Source: Haliscomenobacter sp040403615 (lineage in GTDB: Bacteria; Bacteroidota; Bacteroidia; Chitinophagales; Saprospiraceae). From it: a stretch of 64,000 nt of DNA. The number at the start of each line of letters is the position of its first letter. Within the stretch, counting starts at the first letter, position 1. Under the pieces are notes generated by a model, which worked only from the letters and a program-made list of their open reading frames with translations, was not told where the DNA came from and searched no databases. Shown here in pieces: positions 26,274 through 35,764 of the stretch. The translations under genes were made by a program, and so were the position numbers. Location: contig NZ_JBBAKG010000014.1 of NCBI RefSeq assembly GCF_040403615.1, forward strand, positions 24,777 to 88,776. Direction: 5' to 3'.

Positions 26274-27701
26274 ATGGTACTTTTTAAAAACAGCCTGTTC
26301 GTTTGTTTGTCAATTTTGGTTTTAGGATGCGCCAACGCGCAACCCAAAGAAGTAGAGGAAAAAATGGCCTACATCGAGCGGTATCGCCTTTTGGCCGTAG
26401 AAGAAATGGAACGCACCGGAATTCCCGCCAGCATCAAGCTGGGACAGGGATTGCTGGAATCCCGTTGGGGAACCAGTGACCTGGCGCGTTTGGCCAACAA
26501 CCACTTTGGGATCAAATGTGGCAAAGACTGGTCTGGAGAAGGCTATTACAAAGAAGACGATGACCTCAACGACAAAGGGGAACTCATCAAATCTTGCTTC
26601 AGGGTATACAGCCACGCAGATCAATGCTACCGCGATCATTCCGCTTTCTTGATGAATCCGGCTAAAAAAGAACGGTACGGGCCCTTGTTTGAATTGAAGC
26701 GTACCGATTACCGCGGTTGGGCAGAAGGATTGAAAAAAGGCGGATACGCTACCGACCCAGGTTATCCAGCTAAATTGATCAAATTGATCGAAGACTTCGA
26801 TCTTCACCGCTACGATGAAGTCAGTTACCAAGAGCTGTTGTCCGAAATGGGCACCTTGCCAACGCTGACTCAGCCCGACTCCCCTGAAAAAACCAAACCG
26901 GTACTTGTAGTCGGCATTCCACAATCCACAAACGATGTCAAGTTTATTGTGGCTGCCGAAAACCAAACCTTGAAAGACATTGCCTCCAAGCAGTACCTCT
27001 CCCCTAAAGCCATCATGCACTACAACCCCCACATCAGTGGCGCAGATGTACCTCTAAAGGCAGGCATCCGGGTGTTTTTGCAATCCAAACCCAAAAGCTG
27101 GCGCGGCGAAGAATTGTTTCACAAAGTGCGCAAAGGAGACCTGATGATCGATATTTCGGTCTTGTATGCCGTTGACCTGGACAAACTGTATATCCGCAAC
27201 CGGATGATCCATGGACAAGAGCCTGGCGAAAATGCCCTGGTCAAAATCAGAGGAGGGAAAGCCAAAAAACAACCAGCATTGCAAAGCGATCAACCCAATA
27301 AAAAGCCTACCCCGTTGTCTACCGTTCCCAATCAATCGGCCACAACCAGCACTGCAAAGCCAACTGTACCTTTGACTCCTGCGCAAAACAATACCTCCAG
27401 GCCAGCGCTCCAACCTATCAAGGTAGGCACGAGTGCCTCCACTGATTTGGCATCCAACAACAAGCCCAATCCTGCGGCAAATAGTACAGATCCTTTTTCC
27501 AAATCCAATCCTACTGCTGCACCTACCACTAACAACAATAGTAACAATACCATCCTGGCGCCCCAATACTACCAATTGATCGAGGGAGATACCCTGGAAA
27601 TTGTTGCTCAAAAGTTCAAGACTTCGGTAGAAGGCATCAAGAAACTGAACAACCTGGCAGGTAACGATTGTAAGGCGGGGACAAAAATTCGGGTAAAATA
27701 A
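26274..27701 (+). CDS. Lipoprotein N-acetylglucosaminidase with LysM domains
   Basis: The 475-residue lipoprotein (lipobox LVLGC, Cys19) has a FlgJ-type glucosaminidase domain (about 35-185; catalytic Glu in GQGLLESRWGTSDLA) followed by LysM-like modules near 220-270 and 278-325 and a clear C-terminal LysM (about 428-475). A Thr/Asn/Pro/Ser-rich linker covers about 330-425. It should hydrolyse peptidoglycan glycan strands while tethered to the outer membrane. Confidence 0.9.
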   Translation: MVLFKNSLFVCLSILVLGCANAQPKEVEEKMAYIERYRLLAVEEMERTGIPASIKLGQGLLESRWGTSDLARLANNHFGIKCGKDWSGEGYYKEDDDLNDKGELIKSCFRVYSHADQCYRDHSAFLMNPAKKERYGPLFELKRTDYRGWAEGLKKGGYATDPGYPAKLIKLIEDFDLHRYDEVSYQELLSEMGTLPTLTQPDSPEKTKPVLVVGIPQSTNDVKFIVAAENQTLKDIASKQYLSPKAIMHYNPHISGADVPLKAGIRVFLQSKPKSWRGEELFHKVRKGDLMIDISVLYAVDLDKLYIRNRMIHGQEPGENALVKIRGGKAKKQPALQSDQPNKKPTPLSTVPNQSATTSTAKPTVPLTPAQNNTSRPALQPIKVGTSASTDLASNNKPNPAANSTDPFSKSNPTAAPTTNNNSNNTILAPQYYQLIEGDTLEIVAQKFKTSVEGIKKLNNLAGNDCKAGTKIRVK

Positions 27702-27757
27702 CCAACGAAACCACCAAAACCGGAGTCTTTTGCATCTTTATTGCTAAATTCGGCTTT

Positions 27758-28966
27758 ATGGTGTGGAAAAGAATACTTGGTTGTTGGGTTTTGGGTTTTC
27801 TGGGGTTTAACTTCATTGGGTTTGCGCAAGTACAACCCAATCAGGGATCTGTAGCCCCACTACAGTTTATGACGGAAATCCCGTTCGCATTTCACCAAAA
27901 CCACATTTACGTAAAAGCGAAAATCAACGGGGTAGAAGGCAATTTTATTTTCGACAACGGCTTTACGGTGACCGGATTGGACAATGATTTTGCAACGCGT
28001 TGTGGCATTCAGGCCAGTCCCGACTCCGGGGTCATCCTGGCAGATGCCAACGAAACGGAAGCAAAAGGACAATTGGGCAATGCCAGTGACATCCAACTTG
28101 CGGACGTTCATTTTAAAGATACCCGGGTGGCCATCATCGATACAGATGGTTTGCCTTCCTGCCAAAAAGTAGACGGTTTCATCGGCAGTTCGGTAATCAA
28201 CAAAGCCAATTGGCGAATAGATTTTGACAAAAAGACCTTGCACTTGGCATCTCGGCCTTTTTTGGATGTTGGCTTGCGCTGTGCGTATACCATCAGTCAA
28301 AGCAATCGACATTTCATCGAATTTCGCTACGAGGGTGTTCCTTTTTGGGTACACATCGACCTAGGTTCAAGTGGTGAACTGGAACTCAACAAAGCGGCTT
28401 TTACCCCTTTGTTTTCGGGGTTACATGCCCAAATGAATGTGGGGGCTTCCAGTTTGGCCTTGTTTGGGCTGAGTGCCGTAGATACTTTTTACACCCTCAA
28501 TCGCCCCTACAAATTTGGATACGACAAGTACGTGATTACCAATGCGCCCCGCATAGAACTCCAACGCGAGGTAGAATACGCCCGTTTGGGATTGGGTTAT
28601 CTTTATCAATTCAACCTGATCATCAATTCGGATGCCAAAGAATACATTCTGACGCCCAATCGCCTGATTCGCCCCAATCGGGAGGACAAAGATTACGGTA
28701 TCGTGTTTTATCCGGTTGGAGGGGTACACCGCATCGTGCGCCTAAGTGCATGTGAAAATGTATCAAAATACGGGTTTGTACTGGGCGAAGTGGTTGAAAA
28801 AATAGACGGACAAGCCATCGAAACCCTTGGTGATTGGTGTTCCTTAAAAACCTACATCCGAGGAAAAGCCGACAAAAGCGAGCCGCTTCGCCTCAAAATT
28901 CGAGGCCGAAAAGAGGAATGTATCCTCAACGCAGAATACAGCCCGGCACACAGCATTGTACGGTAG
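27758..28966 (+). CDS. Retropepsin-like aspartyl protease-fold protein with PDZ-like tail
   Basis: The 402-residue protein has a signal peptide (cleavage near GFAQ), two lobes with aspartyl-protease-like motifs (FIFDNGFT near residue 67 and HIDLGSSGEL near 205) and a C-terminal PDZ-like segment (about 325-390: YGFVLGEVVEKIDGQAIETLGD). The canonical DTG/DSG triplets read D-N-G and D-L-G, so activity is uncertain. Family members occur widely in Bacteroidota as putative periplasmic proteases. The next gene, pgeF, follows closely. Confidence 0.82.
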   Translation: MVWKRILGCWVLGFLGFNFIGFAQVQPNQGSVAPLQFMTEIPFAFHQNHIYVKAKINGVEGNFIFDNGFTVTGLDNDFATRCGIQASPDSGVILADANETEAKGQLGNASDIQLADVHFKDTRVAIIDTDGLPSCQKVDGFIGSSVINKANWRIDFDKKTLHLASRPFLDVGLRCAYTISQSNRHFIEFRYEGVPFWVHIDLGSSGELELNKAAFTPLFSGLHAQMNVGASSLALFGLSAVDTFYTLNRPYKFGYDKYVITNAPRIELQREVEYARLGLGYLYQFNLIINSDAKEYILTPNRLIRPNREDKDYGIVFYPVGGVHRIVRLSACENVSKYGFVLGEVVEKIDGQAIETLGDWCSLKTYIRGKADKSEPLRLKIRGRKEECILNAEYSPAHSIVR

Positions 28967-28981
28967 CGGTTCAATGCCTAC

Positions 28982-29003
28982 TTTTGGGAAAATTTTCCCA
29001 AAA
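28982..29003. promoter_or_regulatory. 22-bp perfect palindrome before pgeF
   Basis: TTTTGGGAAAA joined directly to TTTTCCCAAAA is perfectly palindromic with no spacer and ends one base before the ATG of pgeF. It could be an operator or a cruciform. If pgeF starts at 28974 instead, it is coding. Confidence 0.5.
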
Positions 29004-29768
29004 ATGACCACTACGATTCAATCTTGCTGTCTCCAACCCCGGATTTTTGATGCCATTCCAGGTCTAATTGCCGCTGAAAGTACCCGCCACGGAGGCGTCA
29101 GTCAGGGCAATTACGCTGCGCTAAATCTGGGGCTTTCCACCGAAGATGACCCCATTGCCATCGAAGAAAACCGTCGCATTTTTTTCCAAAGCCTGGGATT
29201 GTCCCCAACGCAAATCGCCAGCGCTTACCAGATTCACGGCGATGCCATCCTGAAAGTAGATCAACCTGGAAGAGCGGATGGTTATGATGCCCTCATCACC
29301 AATGTACCCAATCTGTTTTTGACGGTGACGATTGCGGATTGTACGCCCATTCTGATTGCCGATCCCCGAACCCGAGCAGTTGCCGCCATTCACGCAGGCT
29401 GGCGCGGCACGATTGCGGGGATCGTATCCAAAACCATCACTCGCCTACAAGCCGAATTCGGTGTTCAAGCCCAGGATTGCCTGGCTTACATCGGCACCTG
29501 TATCGATGAATGTTCCTTTGAAGTCAATGCCGATGTGGCCGATCATTTTGCAGGTGATTTCAAACGTTGGGATGAATCCTTGCAAAAGTATTTTGTGGAT
29601 CTCAAAGCAGCCAATCGTACGCAATTGATTGAGGCGGGAATTCTACCTGAAAAAATTGAGGTTTCGCCCTATTCCACCGTGGTGCACAATACCGATTTTT
29701 ATTCTTACCGCAAAGAAAAAGGCGTTACGGGTAGGATGTTAAATTTGATCGGTTTCAAGGCAAACTAG
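29004..29768 (+). CDS. pgeF: Peptidoglycan editing factor PgeF (YfiH, laccase domain)
   Basis: The 254-residue protein is a multicopper-polyphenol-oxidoreductase-fold protein. It carries the zinc/active-site residues His79 (YQIHGDA), Cys113 (TIADCTP) and His130 (AIHAGWRGT) and a C-terminal YSYRKEKGVTGRM. PgeF-type hydrolases correct misincorporated residues on peptidoglycan precursors and some act on purine nucleosides. I chose 29004; in-frame ATGs at 28956 and 28974 would add residues not expected for the family. It follows the retropepsin-like gene closely. Confidence 0.92.
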   Translation: MTTTIQSCCLQPRIFDAIPGLIAAESTRHGGVSQGNYAALNLGLSTEDDPIAIEENRRIFFQSLGLSPTQIASAYQIHGDAILKVDQPGRADGYDALITNVPNLFLTVTIADCTPILIADPRTRAVAAIHAGWRGTIAGIVSKTITRLQAEFGVQAQDCLAYIGTCIDECSFEVNADVADHFAGDFKRWDESLQKYFVDLKAANRTQLIEAGILPEKIEVSPYSTVVHNTDFYSYRKEKGVTGRMLNLIGFKAN

Positions 29769-29951
29769 ACTTGTTGTAACGGGAGCGCTTGAGATCAAAA
29801 TAAGGGATTACTTCGGCAAGCTCAGCATAAATTTTTTCCTGATTGAGGCTTATTTTTGAGTGCGTAGCAGCGCTACGGACGAGAAAATAAACGAAAAGCA
29901 GGAAAAAAAGACCTTTTTTGAGCCAAGCAGTCTCCCGTTATAACAAGTCTA
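29766..29951. repeat. 186-bp element with 20-bp terminal inverted repeats
   Basis: Left end 29766-29785 (TAGACTTGTTGTAACGGGAG) and right end 29932-29951 are inverted copies at 19 of 20 positions. The inside has further pairing (ATTTTTTCCTG with CAGGAAAAAAAG) and a CGTAGCAGCGCTACG palindrome. It fills the space between convergent pgeF and the glycosyltransferase gene, using their stop regions as borders. No ORF. It is MITE-like or a large two-way terminator structure. Confidence 0.7.
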
Positions 29952-29955
29952 AAAC

Positions 29956-31098
29956 CTACCTGACCTTGCGCCCCTTCCATTCGTATTGCTTGTACAGATT
30001 CGCGCACAAACCAATGACGGCAATGTAGAGAATGTGCGCCACTTGCGCCGGCCAAAATACACGCAACAAATCCTGGCGCTGAAAAAAGACCGCTCCGGTG
30101 CCCAACAGACGGTAATCAGCCCCAACTTTAGCGCTGATTAGCAGCAATAAGCTCATTCCCAATGCAGATGGTGCAAGCGGTAGCAGCAGCAAGCACAACA
30201 AAATACTCCAACACAACCCAAAAACCAGCCCCAATACCGCGGTAATGCGCCATTCGGTATAGTTGGCATTTTTGGTGCCCCAGCGCAGGCGCTGATGAAA
30301 GAAAGCACGCCAATCGGGCATGGCTAAGGTGAGTACTGTAGCTGAAAGGGATTTAAGAAATTGTACTTGTCCAGGATATTGCGTTTCAATTTTGTGCATC
30401 AAAAAAACATCATCACCCGAGGCAAGATGGTCAACTCCCCGAAACCCTCCCACTGCGTTGAAAGCTGCACGGGTATAGGCCAAGTTTGCACCATTGCCCA
30501 TGCGCATCAGGCCAGAATGCAAGCCTGCTCCGGTCAATACCATCATGCCTAAAAAATCCAGCGATTGGAAACGCTCCAGAAAACTCCGTTCCCGATGAAA
30601 ATTGACGGGGCCGGCAATCATTTGTACGGGGTGATTTTGGTAAAATGACACCATGCCTGAAATCCATTCCCTACCTATGTAGCAATCTGCATCGGTGCAC
30701 AGCATCAGCGTTCCACGCGCCTGGGCAATCGCAGTGTTAATGCCGTGTTTTTTGAAAGCCTGCCCTTCAGGGAGAGGATAATTGGCCAACTGGATCAACC
30801 GGATTCGAGGATCTGCTATGGCTTGCACCAATGCCGGCGTAGCATCTTCCGAATGATCGTCAACTACGATCACCTCCATCAATTCGACGGGATAATTTTG
30901 GGCCAATACTGCGTTGACGCATTCCTGGATATTGGCTGCCTCATTGCGGGCAGGAATGATCACGGAAACGAAAGTGTGGGGCTGAAAATCGGCAGGGATT
31001 TGCCAAAGGGGAATCTTGTGCCAATGCCATAAGAAAAAATGGATGAGTAGGCAGTAGGCAACACTCAATACAACGGCAATCGGTAAAATCAGAGCCAT
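29956..31098 (-). CDS. Family 2 glycosyltransferase with membrane segments
   Basis: The 380-residue protein has an N-terminal membrane helix (about 4-24), a GT-A catalytic domain (about 42-280) with VIIPARNEAANIQ, VVDDHSED, the DxD motif CTDADC and the acceptor-site QRLRWG motif, and three C-terminal membrane helices. This is the layout of processive or lipid-linked GT2 enzymes (BcsA/ceramide glucosyltransferase-like). Its acceptor is unknown. It heads leftward and is convergent with pgeF. Confidence 0.88.
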   Translation of the reverse strand: MALILPIAVVLSVAYCLLIHFFLWHWHKIPLWQIPADFQPHTFVSVIIPARNEAANIQECVNAVLAQNYPVELMEVIVVDDHSEDATPALVQAIADPRIRLIQLANYPLPEGQAFKKHGINTAIAQARGTLMLCTDADCYIGREWISGMVSFYQNHPVQMIAGPVNFHRERSFLERFQSLDFLGMMVLTGAGLHSGLMRMGNGANLAYTRAAFNAVGGFRGVDHLASGDDVFLMHKIETQYPGQVQFLKSLSATVLTLAMPDWRAFFHQRLRWGTKNANYTEWRITAVLGLVFGLCWSILLCLLLLPLAPSALGMSLLLLISAKVGADYRLLGTGAVFFQRQDLLRVFWPAQVAHILYIAVIGLCANLYKQYEWKGRKVR

Positions 31099-31149
31099 AT
31101 TTTTTGGGTATTGCCTACTGTCTGCTCAATTGAGGATCAATTCAGTCAC

Positions 31150-31590
31150 TTATAGCACCAGATCGTCGTCTTTAATCGATTTTTCTTCTTTGCGGATGCG
31201 CGGTGGAAAATCAGTTTCCAGTTCTTCATATTCCACCAAATCGCCATCTCTCTGGCGTTCGTACGCCGTTTTGACCTTTTTTACTTGCTTCTTCAGCAAG
31301 GCATTGGCCAAAAAGTAAGCACTCAAAATCGGAAATCCAATGATGGAAACGATGCCAATGAGTACACCAGAGATATTGTCTCGACGAAATGTGTTGCGAA
31401 CCCACTTGAGGTAATCCAATACTACGCGGTAGTCGATAATCAAAGCTGCAATCAGCATGATCGGAGACAAGTAGTACATTAAAGTAAAAACGAAGCGGGC
31501 CAACATGAATAGCCCAACCAAAAAGGTCACGATTACAGCGACACCAATGATGGCTTTCCATGGGTTGTCGCTCTTGTTGCTTTGGCTCAT
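31150..31590 (-). CDS. Small integral membrane protein of unknown function
   Basis: The 146-residue protein has three hydrophobic segments (about 12-30, 33-52 and 72-96) followed by a charged C-terminus (LVEYEELETDFPPRIRKEE). No family recognised. It is located just upstream of the glycosyltransferase gene on the same strand, 51 bp apart, and may be cotranscribed. Confidence 0.65.
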   Translation of the reverse strand: MSQSNKSDNPWKAIIGVAVIVTFLVGLFMLARFVFTLMYYLSPIMLIAALIIDYRVVLDYLKWVRNTFRRDNISGVLIGIVSIIGFPILSAYFLANALLKKQVKKVKTAYERQRDGDLVEYEELETDFPPRIRKEEKSIKDDDLVL

Positions 31591-31694
31591 GGTTATAAAT
31601 TTTCACCCAATTTACAAAGATAAGCCAGCATGTGCTGCTTTTTTGGATAATTGAAGGCGCTTCATCTACCAAAAACGCAATTGACTATAGGCAA

Positions 31695-32291
31695 TTAAAA
31701 AAGGGAAACTTGTTCTGGCAACAATCGGAAAGAGCGGCGGTGGTGCGGCGTAGGGCCATGGTGGCGCAATGCCTCGCGGTGTGCCTTGGTTGGATACCCC
31801 TTGTTGTTGTTCCAACCATACTGAGGATGATTGTCTGCCAAATCGGACATGTAATCATCGCGGTAAGTTTTGGCCAATACTGAAGCAGCCGCAATGGACA
31901 TATAAATGCCATCGCCTTTAATGATGCAGCGGTGATCAATGCTTTGGTAAGGCGTGAAGCGGTTGCCGTCTACCAAAATGAGTTCCGGTTGGTGGTGGAG
32001 TTTGTCCAATGCCCGGTGCATAGCTAGAAAAGAAGCATTGAGAATATTGACTTTATCTATTTCTTCGGGATCAACTTGAGCCACAGCCCAGCTTACTGCA
32101 GACGCTTTGATGATGCAGCGCAATTCCATGCGTTGTTGCTCGGTGAGCAACTTGGAATCGTTCAGAAGAGGATGACGAAATGACTTGGGAAGAATGACTG
32201 CCGCCGCGAAAACGGGACCTGCCAAACATCCACGACCTGCTTCATCGCAGCCAGCTTCTGTCAAATGGGGGTCAAAATAAGGCGCAAGCAT
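31695..32291 (-). CDS. rnhB: Ribonuclease HII
   Basis: The 198-residue enzyme cleaves RNA in RNA/DNA hybrids and initiates ribonucleotide excision. It carries GCDEAGRGCLAGPV (catalytic Asp and Glu), NDSKLLTEQQR and the third Asp in ILVDGN together with SIAAASVLAKTYRD. I used the ATG at 32291; an in-frame TTG at 32297 is upstream. It precedes the small membrane protein on the same strand. Confidence 0.94.
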   Translation of the reverse strand: MLAPYFDPHLTEAGCDEAGRGCLAGPVFAAAVILPKSFRHPLLNDSKLLTEQQRMELRCIIKASAVSWAVAQVDPEEIDKVNILNASFLAMHRALDKLHHQPELILVDGNRFTPYQSIDHRCIIKGDGIYMSIAAASVLAKTYRDDYMSDLADNHPQYGWNNNKGYPTKAHREALRHHGPTPHHRRSFRLLPEQVSLF

Positions 32292-32402
32292 GTTCAATCA
32301 AATTTGGTTGGTATTTGGATAAATAGGAATGCAGTAATTCTACAGTATGTTATAGAACTCTAAAAATACATTAAAAATTCTTTAAAAAATGTAAAATCCT
32401 CG

Positions 32403-33191
32403 TCATGAACAGTCCCAATGGAACAAAACGCGATCAAAACGCAAGGTTTTCAAGTCTTCTGGCAAAATAAAAAAATTACCAATGCCCATGTCGCCCCACA
32501 TACTATCGATGTCATTGTCTGAATCCAACTGAAAAAGCAATTGCATCGGGATCTCCAATTTGCGGGGATCGCATTGCGTAAAAAAAGCATATCCTCCAAC
32601 CTTGTGGCCGCTGGATTTTGAACCCAATTCATAAAAAAAGTCCATCGCCTCCTCTTGCTTTTCGCCCAGTGCTGTCAAAAAAGCTTCGGGATAAACTTCA
32701 TCAAACCAGTAATCAGGCGGCCCAAGCCATTCTTCATCCACAGCAAAATCCAGGGCAAAAGAAGCATCTCCAGGAATAGGTGTATATTCCCAGGGCTGCG
32801 GCCAAAAGGGAAACGCACGCTCCAGCAGTTCATCAGCTAGCAGCGGTTCGGTGTGGTAAACAACCCGAAAGTTTTGATTGTCATCCAGTTGATTCATATT
32901 CATCCCATACAGATCATCGTTTAAGATGAAAAATTGGAGTAAACCACTTGACGGAAATCCAGGCAAGGCAGGGGTTTCTCTAAAATTGAGCTGCGCCAGA
33001 AAAAAGAGTGGATTTCCGGCTGGGTTTCGAGGATACACCTGGTCTTTTGGCCAGTAAGGCAATCCTCCGATCTTGCTTTGTCTCAGCGAAGTGGGCAATT
33101 CTTTTTTGGGTTGTACCCGAACGGTGGTTTGTAACGTAGCCTCGATTTTTTCCCGAAAAGGCTCCAGGATGGTTGGTAGCTGAAGCGGCAT
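32403..33191 (-). CDS. DUF1963 (YwqG-like) protein
   Basis: The 262-residue protein has the YwqG/DUF1963 pattern: GGLPYWPKDQVYP, NPLFFLAQLNFRE, GLLQFFI near the N-terminus, GGYAFFTQCDP, LLFQLDSD and a C-terminal GIGNFFI segment. Function unknown, cytoplasmic. The start at 33191 matches the domain; the frame extends upstream to 33293 without domain support. Confidence 0.85.
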   Translation of the reverse strand: MPLQLPTILEPFREKIEATLQTTVRVQPKKELPTSLRQSKIGGLPYWPKDQVYPRNPAGNPLFFLAQLNFRETPALPGFPSSGLLQFFILNDDLYGMNMNQLDDNQNFRVVYHTEPLLADELLERAFPFWPQPWEYTPIPGDASFALDFAVDEEWLGPPDYWFDEVYPEAFLTALGEKQEEAMDFFYELGSKSSGHKVGGYAFFTQCDPRKLEIPMQLLFQLDSDNDIDSMWGDMGIGNFFILPEDLKTLRFDRVLFHWDCS

Positions 33192-33350
33192 GATTTTTTG
33201 GTGATTTTTGGTTGTGGGGTAAAGATAGAAAGCCCTGCGGAATAAGGAAGCCCCGACCCAAAAAATCACCCAGTCAAGTCTGCTTCGATACAAGTCGATT
33301 GAACCAAACCAAGGGTTTTTAGTTAAAGCTCTGGATTCAATTTTTAAGCT

Positions 33351-35588
33351 ATGAGTACCCGATTTAGAATTGTAGTGCTTTCCTTGTTTGCGGTTTTATC
33401 AATTTTGAGCGTTCGTGCAGCATTTAACATTCGCTTTGCCTTTGATTTCGAGCAATTTTTTCCCATTGGTGATCCTGATTTGGAAGCGTTCAAAGAATTT
33501 GTCAAAGAGTTTGAAACCGATGACAATTTCTTGTTGGTCGCTTTGCATCGCCCTGAAGGGGTCTTTGATCAGGAATTCCTGCAAAAAGTGCATCAATTTT
33601 CGCTGGATTGCCGGGACTTGCCCCACGTAAAGCAAGTGCTTTCGTTGACCAAAATCGGTTACCCCATCAAGACGCCCTTTGCCATTACAAGCATTCCGGC
33701 CATCCACCTGGATCGGCCCGAATTGTATGCTTCCGACAAGGCGCGTTTGCTCAAAGACGAACGTTTTGTGCGCAACCTCATTTCCGAAGACGCCAAAACC
33801 CTGGTCGTTTACCTCAAAAACATTGAATCCATTGAGCTCAGTCAAGCCCGCGAATTAATCAAGGCCCTGGATGCTACCGTAAAAAAATACCAGTTCAAGG
33901 ATTACCACTACCTCGGTAGGCCATATTTTCAGCAAGAGATGGTGCGCTTGCAACAAAAAGAGATCGTGATAGCCACCTTGGTTTCTGCCATTTTGGTTAC
34001 CCTGGCGATGTACTTCGTGTTCAGGCGTTTTTGGGGTACAGCGGTGGCGGTGGTTTCGATGCTCTTGGGTTTGCTGCTTTTTGTGGGCTTTCTGGGTGGA
34101 TTTGTACGCGAACTCAACACCCTTTCAGCCCTGTATCCGGTTTTGGTACTCATCATTGGCACTTCCGATATTGTGCACATTATGTCGAAGTACAACGACG
34201 AGTTGCACAAAGGCCATGCCCGCGACAAAGCGATGTGGAATACCATCCGGGACGTAGGTTTGGCCACTTTTATGACCGCCTTGACTACGGCTATTGGTTT
34301 TGCCTCTCTGGTGACCAATCGGGTGATGCCCATCAAAGATTTTGGAATAAATGCCGCAGTAGGCGTAATGATCGCCTATTTTACGGTCATCTTGTTTACC
34401 ACCGTGATGCTGACCTGGTTTCGAGCCGATCAAATTGCCCAGCCGGAAAAAGAACACGCCTTCTGGGAGCGCTTGCTCCAGGGCATTGTTGATTTCACAC
34501 GCAATCATCCTCGCGCCATTGTGCTGACCACCATCGGCGTATGCTTGTTGAGTTTATTGGGCATTTCCAAGATCACCACCAATTACGACATCATCAGCAA
34601 CTTGCCTCGAAACAGCAAAATAAAAACCGATTTTTTGTTTTTTGAAAAACACCTGGCTGGATTTCGGCCTATGGAGTTTGCCATTTTTATCCAAGGCAAG
34701 TACCGTGCGGATGACTTTGAGGTACTGCGAGAAATGGAAAAAATTGAAAAAGAACTGCACAAAGCTAGTTTTATACAAGCCATTTTTTCTAGCACCGCCT
34801 TGTACAAAAGCATCAATCAGATGTACCACAACAACCGAGTGGATGCCTATCGCCTGCCTGAAAGCAAAGAAGAATTTGAATCCTACCGCCGGGCGGCCAA
34901 GCGCTTGCCGCAGTTTAGTGCCAATGTCTTGGTCAGCAAAGATGGACGCAAAGCGCGCATCACTTCCAGAGTAAGTGACATTGGCGCCGACAACATCAAG
35001 GCGTTTGGGAATAAACTGGAAAGATGGATTGATACCAATATCGATTCCACCATTATCCAGGTCAGGCGAACCGGCACGGGGTTGATTATGGATAAAAATT
35101 CGGCCTACATTCGCAGCAACCTCTTGCTCGGACTCTTCTCCTCCATTGGCTTGATCAGTTTGATCATTGCATTCGTATTGCGCAGCTTCCGCATGATGGT
35201 GATTTTTTTATTGCCCAATTTTGTGCCGCTGTTGGTTGCAGGGGCATTGCTGGGGTATTGGGGCGTTGAACTAGACGCAGGAATCTCCATTGTCTTTTCG
35301 GTGGTGTTTGGTATTGCCGTAGACGACACCATTCACTTTTTGTCAAAATTCAAATTGGAACTCAACCAGGGACATACCGTTGAAGAGGCTTTGCGGGTCA
35401 CTTTGCTCGAAACGGGCAAGGCACTTATCCTTACTACCGTTTTTCTTTTCTTCGGATTTTTAGTCCTGCTTTTTTCACAGCACCCCACCAGCGTCGTCAT
35501 CGGATTGCTTACCAGCATTACCCTGATGGCCGGAATGGTGACTGAATTGATGTTGGCTCCGGTACTGGTCAGGTGGCTGATCAAGTAA
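33351..35588 (+). CDS. RND-superfamily (MMPL-type) exporter
   Basis: The 745-residue protein has the duplicated RND layout: a membrane helix at 7-26, a periplasmic domain, five helices (about 205-350), another helix near 385, a second periplasmic domain and five helices (about 585-745). Family motifs such as GTSDIVHIMSKYNDEL and GIAVDDTIHFLSKFKLEL (Asp in helix 4 and 10) are present. It belongs to the hydrophobe/lipid exporter group (MMPL/HpnN-like). No adaptor partner is adjacent. Confidence 0.9.
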   Translation: MSTRFRIVVLSLFAVLSILSVRAAFNIRFAFDFEQFFPIGDPDLEAFKEFVKEFETDDNFLLVALHRPEGVFDQEFLQKVHQFSLDCRDLPHVKQVLSLTKIGYPIKTPFAITSIPAIHLDRPELYASDKARLLKDERFVRNLISEDAKTLVVYLKNIESIELSQARELIKALDATVKKYQFKDYHYLGRPYFQQEMVRLQQKEIVIATLVSAILVTLAMYFVFRRFWGTAVAVVSMLLGLLLFVGFLGGFVRELNTLSALYPVLVLIIGTSDIVHIMSKYNDELHKGHARDKAMWNTIRDVGLATFMTALTTAIGFASLVTNRVMPIKDFGINAAVGVMIAYFTVILFTTVMLTWFRADQIAQPEKEHAFWERLLQGIVDFTRNHPRAIVLTTIGVCLLSLLGISKITTNYDIISNLPRNSKIKTDFLFFEKHLAGFRPMEFAIFIQGKYRADDFEVLREMEKIEKELHKASFIQAIFSSTALYKSINQMYHNNRVDAYRLPESKEEFESYRRAAKRLPQFSANVLVSKDGRKARITSRVSDIGADNIKAFGNKLERWIDTNIDSTIIQVRRTGTGLIMDKNSAYIRSNLLLGLFSSIGLISLIIAFVLRSFRMMVIFLLPNFVPLLVAGALLGYWGVELDAGISIVFSVVFGIAVDDTIHFLSKFKLELNQGHTVEEALRVTLLETGKALILTTVFLFFGFLVLLFSQHPTSVVIGLLTSITLMAGMVTELMLAPVLVRWLIK

Positions 35589-35764
35589 CCTTTTTCTGTC
35601 ATTTACGTATGATGATAAGTACAGGTAGGTGCAACTTTAAAAGTTTTTGCTACCTTTACAATCCAACGGTAACCAAACATCATGGAAATCAGTGGTTGTA
35701 GATCAACAATTTGACTAAAAATGATTGATTGAAAATCACCATAAAACCATTAATAACCTTAGCT

